DNA of 64,000 nucleotides, taken from assembly GCA_902599045.1 (NCBI GenBank), contig CACKEA010000005.1, positions 62,001 to 126,000 of the forward strand, written 5' to 3'. The notes below the pieces were generated by a model. That model saw nothing but the letters and a program-made list of their open reading frames with translations, did no database searches and was not told where the DNA came from. How positions within the stretch are numbered: the stretch's first letter is position 1; every line of letters begins with the position of its first letter. Positions 52,762 through 61,319 of the stretch are shown here, in pieces. Position numbers and translations under genes: made by a program. Source of the DNA: an uncultured Alphaproteobacteria bacterium (lineage in GTDB: Bacteria; Pseudomonadota; Alphaproteobacteria; HIMB59).

Positions 52762-53736
52762 TTAGAGATTTTTTTGTCGAATAATAAAAATGCTTCCTTC
52801 TTGATTACTAATATTTTTTAAACTTCTATTTGACTCTCGTGGAGATGAGAAGGAGTCGTTTGGACCAATTATAGTTTTCTGATCATTACAAGTTACCTCC
52901 CACTCACCATCTAAACATAAATAAACTTCAGACTCTTTTAAAGTGTATGGGTGAATGTGAGCATTGACTCCTTTTAGCATGGTAAGGCCAAAACCTGTAT
53001 TGTGATCTATATTTGGATCAAAATCTTTATTGTGGATATTAAAATGATCAAGATAATTTAAGATTGAATTAGAGTCGTAATGCTCGTCATCTTTTAGATA
53101 TTTATCTCTATTCTCATAGCGTATAACGTAATTTTCAATTTCTTCAGATGTGTAATGATCATAAGTTTCTAAATCTTTTTCTTTAATAGGTTCTAAAGCT
53201 TCTTTACCTTTGGGGATTTTAGTTTTATCGAGATCTATTAAAGTATTATCATCAAGCAAAACCATTCCTGACTCCTTAGCTTTTTCTAAAACTTTTGGTG
53301 TCCAAGTAATAACACCTGGATCATTCTCTCCTAAAACAACAAATATTAAGGCATTTTTATCACTAACATTTTGAAATCCTCGAAACATATTTGTAGGAAA
53401 GGAAGCAACATCACCTTTGTTTAAAATAACTTCACCTTCTTTTCCCTCTGCTCCCCAATAAAATCGCCAAGAGCCAGAAAAAATTAGAAATACTTCTGCT
53501 GTCGTGTGGCTGTGAAGTCCTGATCCATTCATTGGTGCAGCACTTACAGCACCAATATTAAATCCGTGCTCCTCAGCTATCTTAACATTTTGTTTTGTAT
53601 CTTCACTAACACCAGGACCAACAATAGAATAATTTAATCTATCTTGGTGTCCTTTTAGTTTACCTTCAACAAAAGGTATTTTACTTGGAACTAGCTCACT
53701 AAACTTTACCAAACGATTATTAATATCCTGCGTCAT
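52762..53736 (-). CDS. Bicupin protein
   Basis: A 324-residue protein with two cupin domains. Domain one (about residues 65-140) has 'LHSHTTAEVFLIFSG', a full HxHx3E(x6)G motif; domain two (about 240-320) has 'HIHPYTLKESEVYLCLDG', with longer spacing. The second cupin motif normally brings a further metal-binding His; in both domains an Arg is found there ('PTNMFRGFQN', 'PRESNRSLKN'). A metal site of three residues is possible. Known bicupins include dioxygenases, isomerases and decarboxylases. First gene of a four-gene minus-strand operon with NTF2, RraA-like and MetE-core genes. Confidence 0.8.
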   Translation of the reverse strand: MTQDINNRLVKFSELVPSKIPFVEGKLKGHQDRLNYSIVGPGVSEDTKQNVKIAEEHGFNIGAVSAAPMNGSGLHSHTTAEVFLIFSGSWRFYWGAEGKEGEVILNKGDVASFPTNMFRGFQNVSDKNALIFVVLGENDPGVITWTPKVLEKAKESGMVLLDDNTLIDLDKTKIPKGKEALEPIKEKDLETYDHYTSEEIENYVIRYENRDKYLKDDEHYDSNSILNYLDHFNIHNKDFDPNIDHNTGFGLTMLKGVNAHIHPYTLKESEVYLCLDGEWEVTCNDQKTIIGPNDSFSSPRESNRSLKNISNQEGSIFIIRQKNL

Positions 53737-53820
53737 TAATTAGAATTTAAATATTTTCATATTGCTGAATATTATTCGAATTGTAAAGTTAATCAAAGTA
53801 ATATTTATTAATGTTAATAG

Positions 53821-54930
53821 GTGAGGCAATATAACTTGAGTGAAATTAAAAATTTTGATACTGGGATTCCGATAGAAAGTGGAATTAAAATTATAAATTT
53901 AGATCCTAAAGAAAATATTTTAAATAAAAAAAAAATAAGAAATATACTAAAAAAAATTTCTGAGTCTAATCTTGATGATTTAAGCCATAATATTAAAAAT
54001 GCATATCATGAAAATGCTGAGATCTATGCTTTTCATCCAGTAAACGAATTGAAAGGTGTTGATGAGATAATCGACACTCTTTGGAAACCTTTAATTTATT
54101 CTTTTCCCGACTTAGAAAGAAGAGATAATTTAATCATTGGAGGAAGTTTTCAAAATAGAGTTTATGTATCTACAGTTGGTCATTTAACGGGTACTTTTGC
54201 TCATCCTTGGTTAGGAGTTCCATCGAATGGAAAAACTATACATTTACGAATATGTGAAGTTCATCAAATAGAAAATGAAAAAATTATAAACTCTCATATC
54301 TTAATCGATATTATGGACTTTATAAGACAAGCAGGTTTTTGGCCTGTAAATCCATCTTTAGGAATTGAAGAAATGTGGCCAGGACCTATCACAGGAGATG
54401 GAACAACCTTCGAAAACCTAGATTCAAATTTATCAGCCACAACCTTGGATCAAGGTCTTACTATGCAAAGAAGCCTAAATATAAAACCGGAAACTGAGGT
54501 GGGAGTTACTAAAGATACAGTCAGAGAAAAATTAATAAACCATCCTCAAAAAGATTATTGGCATCCAAAAATGATGTGGTATGGACCGTGTGGTATTGGC
54601 ACAGCAAGGGGTCTAAAGGGATTTGTAGAACACCATCAATTACCATTTAGATTAACTTTTAAAGAGAGAGACTATTGGAAAATTGGTCATTACATAGAAA
54701 TTGGCGATGGCAATTATTCGATGACAGGTGGTTGGCACAGTATTCAGGCAACACATGGTTCAAGTGATTGGCTTGGTTATGAGGCTACACAAAGAATAAT
54801 AACAATGAGAGTAATGGATTTTTATTTACACAATGAAGGACTGATTAGAGAAAATTGGGTACCTATTGATATAGCTCATATTTTGTTTCAGTTGGATGTT
54901 GATGTTTTAAAACTGATACATAAAAAATAA
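53821..54930 (+). CDS. Two-domain SnoaL/NTF2-like protein, type B
   Basis: A 369-residue paralogue of the protein at 48.9 kb. N-terminal half: 'AFHPVNELKGVDEIIDTLWKP' region near 74-94, 'TVGHLTGTFAHPWLGVP'; second half: 'MMWYGPCGIGTARGLKG' near 251-267 and a final 'PIDIAHILFQLDVD'. The start is a GTG at 53821; no ATG is near. Length is slightly over that of the paralogue because of an N-terminal extension. It is two bases upstream of the HisD-like gene, so it is probably expressed with it and the following SDR gene. Confidence 0.75.
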   Translation: MRQYNLSEIKNFDTGIPIESGIKIINLDPKENILNKKKIRNILKKISESNLDDLSHNIKNAYHENAEIYAFHPVNELKGVDEIIDTLWKPLIYSFPDLERRDNLIIGGSFQNRVYVSTVGHLTGTFAHPWLGVPSNGKTIHLRICEVHQIENEKIINSHILIDIMDFIRQAGFWPVNPSLGIEEMWPGPITGDGTTFENLDSNLSATTLDQGLTMQRSLNIKPETEVGVTKDTVREKLINHPQKDYWHPKMMWYGPCGIGTARGLKGFVEHHQLPFRLTFKERDYWKIGHYIEIGDGNYSMTGGWHSIQATHGSSDWLGYEATQRIITMRVMDFYLHNEGLIRENWVPIDIAHILFQLDVDVLKLIHKK

Positions 54931-54932
54931 TT

Positions 54933-56258
54933 ATGGCAATAGAATACATTAAGAAAAGCACTAATGAGAAACAAAGACTTGATGATAATGAAAAAGTCAA
55001 AGAGGTTGTTGAAAATACATTAAAAGAAATTGAGTTAAGAGGAGATGAATATATCAGAGAACTCTCAGAAAAATTTGATAATTATTCCCCTACTCACTTT
55101 AAACTATCAGAAGCAGAAATTAATGAATTAATTAATGAAGTATCTGAAGAAGATATTGATGATATTAAATTTGCTCAAGAACAAGTTAGATCATTTGCTG
55201 AAGCACAATTAAAAACATTAAATGAGATGGAAATAGAAACTCAACCGGGTGTAATTCTTGGTCACAAAAATATTCCTGTTCAAGCTGTAGGATGTTACGT
55301 ACCTGCTGGAAAATTTCCAATGGTAGCATCTGCGCATATGTCAGTTGTTACAGCATCAGTTGCTAGTGTACCAAGAATTATAGCTACAACACCCCCTTTT
55401 CAAGGAAAACCAAATCCTGCGGTAGTAACAGCTATGAAAATGGGAGGGGCACATGAGATATATGTTTTAGGTGGCATGCAAGGAGTTGGCGCTATGGCTA
55501 TTGGAACAGAAACAATTAAAGCTGTAGATATGCTTGTTGGACCAGGGAATGCGTATGTTGCTGAAGCTAAGAGACAATTGTTTGGTAGAGTCGGTATTGA
55601 TCTATTTGCAGGACCAACAGAAACTATGGTTATTTGTGATGATACTGTAGATGCAGAGATATGCGCTACAGATTTACTCGGTCAAGCAGAACATGGCTAC
55701 AATTCCCCTGCTATAATGATAACAAACTCAAAAAAATTGGCACAAGAAACTCTCAAAGAAATAGATAGACTCCTAGAAATTCTACCTACGAAAGATACAG
55801 CTAGTGTAAGCTGGAGCGAATATGGTGAGATAATTTATTGTGAAACTTATGAAGAGATGTTGTTAAAAGCTAATGAAATTGCTTCTGAACACGTTCAGGT
55901 AATGACTAATAGAGATGATTGGTTTTTAGAAAATATGACCTCATATGGAGCTTTATTTTTAGGTGCAAGGACTAATGTTGCTAACGGCGATAAAGTAATA
56001 GGAACAAATCATACTTTGCCAACTAAAAAAGCAGGAAGATACACAGGAGGGTTATGGGTTGGAAAATTTATTAAGACACATACTTATCAAAAGATAACGA
56101 CTGATGAAGCAGCAACAAAAATAGCTGAATATGGCTCAAGATTATCACACTTAGAGGGCTTTATAGGCCATGCAGAACAATGTAATGTTCGAGCAAGAAG
56201 GTATGGTGGCATTAATGTTGGATACGGAAAACCTGTATCTAAAATTAAAAATATCTAG
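54933..56258 (+). CDS. HisD-family dehydrogenase (HpsN-like)
   Basis: A 441-residue protein of the histidinol dehydrogenase fold. Key segments: 'VGCYVPAGKFPMVASAHM' near residue 117-134, 'DMLVGPGNAYVAEAKR' near 199-214, 'GIDLFAGPTETM' near 222-233, 'LLGQAEHGYNSPA' near 249-261 with the zinc ligands Gln and His, and 'NHTLPTKKAGRYTGGL' near 356-371. It is outside any his operon. The 'GQAEHGYNSP' and 'GTNHTLPT' forms resemble HpsN (sulfopropanediol 3-dehydrogenase) more than biosynthetic HisD. It likely oxidises an alcohol to an acid in two NAD-linked steps. Confidence 0.82.
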   Translation: MAIEYIKKSTNEKQRLDDNEKVKEVVENTLKEIELRGDEYIRELSEKFDNYSPTHFKLSEAEINELINEVSEEDIDDIKFAQEQVRSFAEAQLKTLNEMEIETQPGVILGHKNIPVQAVGCYVPAGKFPMVASAHMSVVTASVASVPRIIATTPPFQGKPNPAVVTAMKMGGAHEIYVLGGMQGVGAMAIGTETIKAVDMLVGPGNAYVAEAKRQLFGRVGIDLFAGPTETMVICDDTVDAEICATDLLGQAEHGYNSPAIMITNSKKLAQETLKEIDRLLEILPTKDTASVSWSEYGEIIYCETYEEMLLKANEIASEHVQVMTNRDDWFLENMTSYGALFLGARTNVANGDKVIGTNHTLPTKKAGRYTGGLWVGKFIKTHTYQKITTDEAATKIAEYGSRLSHLEGFIGHAEQCNVRARRYGGINVGYGKPVSKIKNI

Positions 56259-56269
56259 AAATATTAAGA

Positions 56270-57037
56270 ATGTATTTAAAGAGTTTAGATTTAAAAAATA
56301 AAATAGCTTTAGTCACTGGTGCAGGAAAAGGCATTGGAAGAGCTTCAGCAATAGCCCTTGCTGAAGCTGGCGCAAATTTAATTATTTTAAGTAGGACTGA
56401 ATCAGATCTTGTAAAAGTAGAAAAAGAAATAATAAAATTAAAGAGAAAATGTAAATATTTTGTATGTGATATATTAAATAATAACCAAGTGATTGATATT
56501 TTTAGTAAAATTAAGAAACTTGATATTCTAGTAAATAATGCTGGTACCAATATTCCTTCTCATTTTACAAAAATTAAAAAGAAAGATATGGATTATATGG
56601 TTGATTTGAATATTAAATCAGCTTTTCACATAGCTCAATTAGCATCTAATAAAATGTTACAATCCAAAAATAGAAAATCTATTGGGGGGAGTATTATTAA
56701 TATGTCTTCTCAATTAGGCAAAGTTGGAGCTCCTAATAGAAGCACTTATAATATGACAAAATTTGGTATTGAGGGATTAACTAAAGGTATGTCGATAGAC
56801 TTAGCTTCTAATAACATTAGAGTGAATTCTATATGTCCTACTTTTGTTGAAACACCTATGGTTAAAAAATTCTTCCTAGATAAAAGTTTTAAAAAGAAAA
56901 CTTTGAATAATATTCCTCTTGGAAGATTTGCGACTGAAAGTGATATAGCCACCGCAGTTGTTTATTTGGCCTCTCATGCATCATCAATGATGACAGGATC
57001 ATCATTAGTCATAGACGGTGGATGGACAGCAAAATAA
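56270..57037 (+). CDS. Short-chain dehydrogenase/reductase
   Basis: A 255-residue classical SDR: 'VTGAGKGIGRASA' near residues 16-28, 'NNAGTNIP' near 89-96, Ser in 'NMSSQLGKVG' near 146, the YNMTKFGI catalytic Tyr-Lys near 160-164, 'VNSICPTFVETPM' near 184-196, and 'GSSLVIDGGWTA' at the C-terminus. Part of the plus-strand operon with the NTF2 and HisD-like genes. The substrate is unknown, but a role as an alcohol dehydrogenase in the same pathway fits. It converges on ytoQ with two bases between. Confidence 0.87.
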   Translation: MYLKSLDLKNKIALVTGAGKGIGRASAIALAEAGANLIILSRTESDLVKVEKEIIKLKRKCKYFVCDILNNNQVIDIFSKIKKLDILVNNAGTNIPSHFTKIKKKDMDYMVDLNIKSAFHIAQLASNKMLQSKNRKSIGGSIINMSSQLGKVGAPNRSTYNMTKFGIEGLTKGMSIDLASNNIRVNSICPTFVETPMVKKFFLDKSFKKKTLNNIPLGRFATESDIATAVVYLASHASSMMTGSSLVIDGGWTAK

Positions 57038-57039
57038 AT

Positions 57040-57486
57040 TTATAAAGAGCCTTCTAATACATATTTTAAGATACGAACAACTTGCTTTGTATCACTTGCT
57101 ACTGCTGAAGCAGCTGCATCTATTTCTTTTAAAGCGTGTTGTTGATCTTCGTTATGAATGACAATTATAGACTTGTTGAGAGCTGCTGCATAACCTGCAT
57201 CAAAGGCAGCATTCCATTGCTTATATTTTTCTCCAAACTTAACAATCACTAAGTCACAATCTTGGATAGACTTTTTAGTTCTAATTGAATTTATATTAGC
57301 TCCTTTTTGGTCTTTCCAAAAATTCTTTTCTTCACCACCTAATATTTCTACACCAACATTATCGGAGTTTTCGTGATTTGTTACAGGTGAGGTAAACTTA
57401 ATATCTAATTTATCTACTTTGCAAAGATTAATAATTTCTTCACGCCAATTACTATGAATTTCGCCTGCTAAATATACTGTGATCAT
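57040..57486 (-). CDS. ytoQ: YtoQ family protein
   Basis: A 148-residue protein matching the YtoQ family: 'VYLAGEIHSNWREEI' near residue 4-18, 'FTSPVTNHENSD' near 31-42, 'NSIRTKKSIQDCDLVIVKFGEKYKQWNAAFDAGYA' region near 66-100, and 'HALKEIDAAASAVA' near 116-129. The fold resembles nucleoside 2-deoxyribosyltransferase-like proteins; function is not established. Separated from the tRNA-Lys gene by a hairpin. Confidence 0.85.
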   Translation of the reverse strand: MITVYLAGEIHSNWREEIINLCKVDKLDIKFTSPVTNHENSDNVGVEILGGEEKNFWKDQKGANINSIRTKKSIQDCDLVIVKFGEKYKQWNAAFDAGYAAALNKSIIVIHNEDQQHALKEIDAAASAVASDTKQVVRILKYVLEGSL

Positions 57487-57497
57487 TTTATCTTCTC

Positions 57498-57518
57498 AAA
57501 ACTTCTTGTGAAAGAAGT
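57498..57518 (-). terminator. Terminator-like hairpin after tRNA-Lys
   Basis: ACTTCTT (57501-57507) and AAGAAGT (57512-57518) form a seven-base stem with a four-base loop, and on the minus strand a short T run follows. The arm touches the CCA end of the tRNA gene. It probably ends the coaD/tRNA transcript or aids 3'-end processing. Confidence 0.5.
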
Positions 57519-57593
57519 GGTGAGCCCAGCAGGATTCGAACCTGCGACACCCTGATTAAAAGTCAGGTGCTCTACCGGCTGAGCTATGGGCCC
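57518..57593 (-). tRNA. tRNA-Lys (anticodon UUU)
   Basis: On the minus strand the gene begins GGGCCCA at 57593 and ends in an encoded CCA at 57520-57518 (76 bases). The acceptor stem pairs GGGCCCA with TGGGCTC with one G-T pair; the D arm contains AGCTCAG and GGTAGAGC; the anticodon loop is CTTTTAA with anticodon TTT; the T arm holds GGTTCGAATCC. Lys-UUU is a substrate of mnmH/mnm wobble modification, and mnmH is at 10.4 kb. Confidence 0.97.
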
Positions 57594-57613
57594 AAGTAGA
57601 AAATGTGAACATT

Positions 57614-58102
57614 TCAAATTTTTGATAAGAAATCAAGAACTGGTTTAGGAACACTTTTAGAAATATCCCCGCCTAATTTATGAATTTCTTTTATAAATCT
57701 TGATGAAATAAAATGATATTTTTCTGAAGACATTAAGAATATTGTTTCTATCTCTTTGTCTATAGTTCTATTCATTCCTGTCATTAAAAATTCATACTCA
57801 AAATCTGATACAGCTCTTAGACCTCTTATGATTAAAGAAGCATTTTTTGATTTGACATAATGAACAAGTAAATTATCAAATTTTTCAACTTTAATTTTAT
57901 CTAAATCCTCTTTTGGCAATGATTGAATAGATTGATTTATCAATTCTAATCTATCGTCAACTGATATTAAATGATCTTTAGATTTATTGTTTGATACTCC
58001 AATTATCAACTCATCAACAACATTTAGGCTCCTTTGAATTATATCAAGATGACCATAAGTAATTGGATCAAAAGATCCTGGGTAGATACCTATTTTTGAC
58101 AT
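57614..58102 (-). CDS. coaD: Phosphopantetheine adenylyltransferase
   Basis: The fourth enzyme of coenzyme A synthesis, joining 4'-phosphopantetheine with AMP from ATP. The 162-residue protein has the nucleotidyltransferase (T/H)xGH motif in 'YPGSFDPITYGHLD' near residue 7-20, 'LIIRGLRAVSDFEYE' near 86-100 and 'SSRFIKEIHKLGGDIS' near 130-145. Eight bases downstream of gyrA. Confidence 0.95.
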   Translation of the reverse strand: MSKIGIYPGSFDPITYGHLDIIQRSLNVVDELIIGVSNNKSKDHLISVDDRLELINQSIQSLPKEDLDKIKVEKFDNLLVHYVKSKNASLIIRGLRAVSDFEYEFLMTGMNRTIDKEIETIFLMSSEKYHFISSRFIKEIHKLGGDISKSVPKPVLDFLSKI

Positions 58103-58109
58103 TTATAAT

Positions 58110-60776
58110 TTAATCCTCTAATCGAGCTACAGATACTATTTTTTCATTTGCATCTATTTTAAAGACAGATACACCCTGTGATACACGACCTACAACTCGA
58201 ATATTATCTCCAACATTACACCTTAATAATTTACCAGAGTCTGATATTAAAGCTATATTATCATCTAAATTTACTTTTAGAGATTGAATTACTCTTCCAT
58301 TTTTTGGTGTTATTGTAATATTAGTCACTCCGGATCCTCCTCTACTTGTAATTCTATATTCATAAGCAGAGCTTAATTTTCCATATCCATTTTCAGTAAT
58401 AGATAGAAGATACTCCTCAGTTTCGGCAAGTTCTTGAAATTTTTTATTAATTTTAGATAAGTCTTTTTTAGCTTCGTTCTTTGCTTTTAAATAAGACTCT
58501 CTTACGTCGATGGATATTTTATTATGAACAAGGCTACAAACTGAGACTACTTTATCATCCTTGGCAAGTTTAATACCCCTAACACCCGCTGAACCTAAAC
58601 CGGAAAATTCTCTTAAATCTTTTGTAGCAAATCTAATAGATTTTCCATTAGTGGTAGCTAATTGAACATCATCATTTTCAATTACTGAAATAACACCTAT
58701 TAGTCTATCACCTGTTTTTAGTTTTATAGCCGTTTTACCAGAACGAGATAGTTTTCTAGTTCCACTCATAGCCACATCTTTTAATTTATTTTTTCTTATA
58801 TTTCCGAGGTTTGTTGCAAATACCAAATTATAATTATCAAAGTCGTTAATTTCTTTTGGAAGAGAGAGAATAGATGAGATTTTTTCATTTTTTGAAATTG
58901 GAATTAAGTTGACTATAGCTTTACCCCGTGAAGTTGGGGTACCTGCAGGAAGTTCATAAGCCTTCATAGAATAAACCTTACCAACCGAGGTAAAGAATAA
59001 AATAGTATCTCTTGTTGTTGCAGCAAAAACTTGCTCTAAAAAATCTTCATCTCTAGTAGTCATTGCGTTCTTCCCTTTACCACCTCTTTTTTGAACCTTA
59101 TATGAAGATTTTAATACTCTTTTAATATAACCTTGATGTGAAACTGTAACGACAACATCTTCTTCAATTATTAAATCTTCAGTATCTATATCTTCTATAT
59201 CATGCTTTTGAATTTCAGTTTTTCTTGGTGTAGCAAAACCATCTTTAATTTCAGTCAACTCACCTTTTAATACCTTCAATAATTGCTTATCTGAATTTAA
59301 TATTTTTAGGTATGTATTTATATCTTCAACTAATGATTTAAGATTATTGAGTATATCGTCTCTTTCTAAAGCAGTTAATTTTTGTAATCTAAGTTCTAGT
59401 ATTGCTTTAGCTTGTTCTTCGTCTAAAGAAACTTTAGACGATGAGGTCTTATTAGAAGAATTTATGAGTTTAATATATTGAGCTATATTAGATTTTATAG
59501 TCCATTTGGTTGTTAATAATTTTTCTTTAGCTTCAGCGGGTGTCTTAGATTTTTTAATTAAATTTATAACAGCATCGATATTGTTAACAGCTATTGATAA
59601 TCCAATTAAAATATTGGCTTTTTCACGAGCTTTATTAAGCTTATAAACAGTTCTTTTCGTAATAACGTCTTTTCTAAAATTAACAAAGTATGAGAGACCA
59701 TCTCGTAGATTTAACGTTAGAGGTTTTGTCTCTTTTAAAGCTAACATATTACTGCTAAATGAAGTTTTTAAAGGTGTGTATTGAAATAACTGGTTTTTTA
59801 TAATTTCAGGAACTGCAGAAGATTTTAACTCTACGACAATTCTGACACCTTCTTTATTAGACTCATCTCGAATATCATTTATACCCTCTATAGTTTTATT
59901 ATTTACCACATCAGCAATACGCTCTAATAATTTTGATTTATTTTGTAAATAAGGTATTTCAGAAATTACAATTGCATTTCTATTTTTTATTTTTTCTTCA
60001 TGTAATTTCGAAAGCACAGTAACACTGCCTCTACCAGTATCATACATTGAGCTTAGACCAGCTGTTCCTGATATAATTCCTCCCGTTGGAAAATCTGGAC
60101 CTTTTACAATCTTATGAAGTTGTTTAGATGTTGTATCTGGCTCATCAATAAGCAGTAAAGTAGCGTCTATAATTTCTCCTAAATTGTGAGGGGGAATATT
60201 AGTTGCCATGCCAACTGCGATACCACTGGCACCATTTACAAATATATTTGGAAATCTAGATGGTAAAACTTTAGGCTCAGTTAATGTTTCATCATAATTA
60301 GCTCTCAGTTGAACTGTTTCATACTCTAACTCTTCTAGCATAAAAGATGATATTTTATCTAATCTTGCCTCGGTATAACGCATAGCTGCTGCAGGATCTC
60401 CATCCATTGAACCATAATTTCCTTGACCATCAATTAAAGGTAAACGCATTGTAAAATCTTGTGCCATTCTTACCATAGACTCATAAATAGCTGAGTCACC
60501 ATGAGGATGATATTTACCCATAACATCTCCAACTATTCTTGCTGATTTTTTATAAGGTTTGTTATGATGATAAGAGGACTCATACATAGAATATAATATT
60601 CGTCTGTGCACAGGTTTAAGTCCATCACGAACATCGGGTAAAGCTCTCGAAACTATGACACTCATGGCATAGTCTAAGTAACTTTTTTCTAATTCATCAG
60701 TTATATCAATGTTGGGATAAATCTTAGTATCCAATACATCTAGTTGTTTTGCTTTAGTTTTTTTCTTTTTAGCCAA
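58110..60776 (-). CDS. gyrA: DNA gyrase subunit A
   Basis: An 888-residue type II topoisomerase subunit. '[21 protein letters not shown]' region near 32-52 opens the breakage-reunion domain, '[20 protein letters not shown]' near 89-108 carries the quinolone-region Ser with Glu at the second position, and the catalytic Tyr is in 'AMRYTEARL' near 128-136. The GyrA box 'QKRGGKG' near 556-562 in the beta-pinwheel distinguishes it from ParC. The start codon is a TTG at 60776, eight bases after the ssb stop; no ATG is near the expected N-terminus. Confidence 0.95.
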   Translation of the reverse strand: MAKKKKTKAKQLDVLDTKIYPNIDITDELEKSYLDYAMSVIVSRALPDVRDGLKPVHRRILYSMYESSYHHNKPYKKSARIVGDVMGKYHPHGDSAIYESMVRMAQDFTMRLPLIDGQGNYGSMDGDPAAAMRYTEARLDKISSFMLEELEYETVQLRANYDETLTEPKVLPSRFPNIFVNGASGIAVGMATNIPPHNLGEIIDATLLLIDEPDTTSKQLHKIVKGPDFPTGGIISGTAGLSSMYDTGRGSVTVLSKLHEEKIKNRNAIVISEIPYLQNKSKLLERIADVVNNKTIEGINDIRDESNKEGVRIVVELKSSAVPEIIKNQLFQYTPLKTSFSSNMLALKETKPLTLNLRDGLSYFVNFRKDVITKRTVYKLNKAREKANILIGLSIAVNNIDAVINLIKKSKTPAEAKEKLLTTKWTIKSNIAQYIKLINSSNKTSSSKVSLDEEQAKAILELRLQKLTALERDDILNNLKSLVEDINTYLKILNSDKQLLKVLKGELTEIKDGFATPRKTEIQKHDIEDIDTEDLIIEEDVVVTVSHQGYIKRVLKSSYKVQKRGGKGKNAMTTRDEDFLEQVFAATTRDTILFFTSVGKVYSMKAYELPAGTPTSRGKAIVNLIPISKNEKISSILSLPKEINDFDNYNLVFATNLGNIRKNKLKDVAMSGTRKLSRSGKTAIKLKTGDRLIGVISVIENDDVQLATTNGKSIRFATKDLREFSGLGSAGVRGIKLAKDDKVVSVCSLVHNKISIDVRESYLKAKNEAKKDLSKINKKFQELAETEEYLLSITENGYGKLSSAYEYRITSRGGSGVTNITITPKNGRVIQSLKVNLDDNIALISDSGKLLRCNVGDNIRVVGRVSQGVSVFKIDANEKIVSVARLED

Positions 60777-60784
60777 TGATTTAT

Positions 60785-61255
60785 CTAAAAAGGAATATCA
60801 TCATCGAGTTGTTCAGCTGTTGAAGTCTCTGAACCACCCATTGCTTCATCTGCAGCTGAGTCTAATTGATTATTATTGCTTTCTTCACTGACAGAAGATT
60901 GGGAGCGAGTATCTAACATTGTTAATACTCCAGAATAGTTTGGAATTACTACTTCAGTTGTGTATTTATCTACACCGTTGTTATCTGTCCATTTTCTTGT
61001 TTGGAGCTGACCTTCAATATATATCTTTGAACCTTTTCTGAGATACTTTTCACATATATCTGCAAGCTTATCGTTAAATACAACGACTCGATGCCATTCA
61101 GTCTTATCCTCTAATTGCTGAGTGTCTTTGTTACGATATTTAGTTGAAGTGGCGATAGAAAAGCTAGCCAATCTGGAGCCAGCTTGAGTTGCTCTAATGT
61201 CAGGGTCTTTACCTAAGTTACCAAGAAGAATTACTTTATTTACTGATCCAGCCAT
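60785..61255 (-). CDS. ssb: Single-stranded DNA-binding protein
   Basis: A 156-residue SSB: an OB fold ('[22 protein letters not shown]' region at the N-terminus, '[10 protein letters not shown]' near 52-61, '[16 protein letters not shown]' near 73-88), an acidic Ser/Asn-rich linker, and the terminal 'DDDIPF' tip that binds partner proteins. Located divergently from uvrA with a 64-bp gap. First gene of ssb-gyrA-coaD. Confidence 0.95.
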   Translation of the reverse strand: MAGSVNKVILLGNLGKDPDIRATQAGSRLASFSIATSTKYRNKDTQQLEDKTEWHRVVVFNDKLADICEKYLRKGSKIYIEGQLQTRKWTDNNGVDKYTTEVVIPNYSGVLTMLDTRSQSSVSEESNNNQLDSAADEAMGGSETSTAEQLDDDIPF

Positions 61256-61319
61256 GAATTTTTTTATTAAAAGATATTATTAATATATATTAAATCATCT
61301 TTAATTGATATCTAATTTA

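Noticed and set aside
52762-53736. Cupin-type DMSP lyase (DddQ/DddW/DddK)
   Set aside because: The protein is a two-domain bicupin of 324 residues and lacks the final metal His in both domains, unlike the single-cupin Ddd lyases.
58110-60776. parC instead of gyrA
   Set aside because: The GyrA box QKRGGKG is present in the C-terminal domain.
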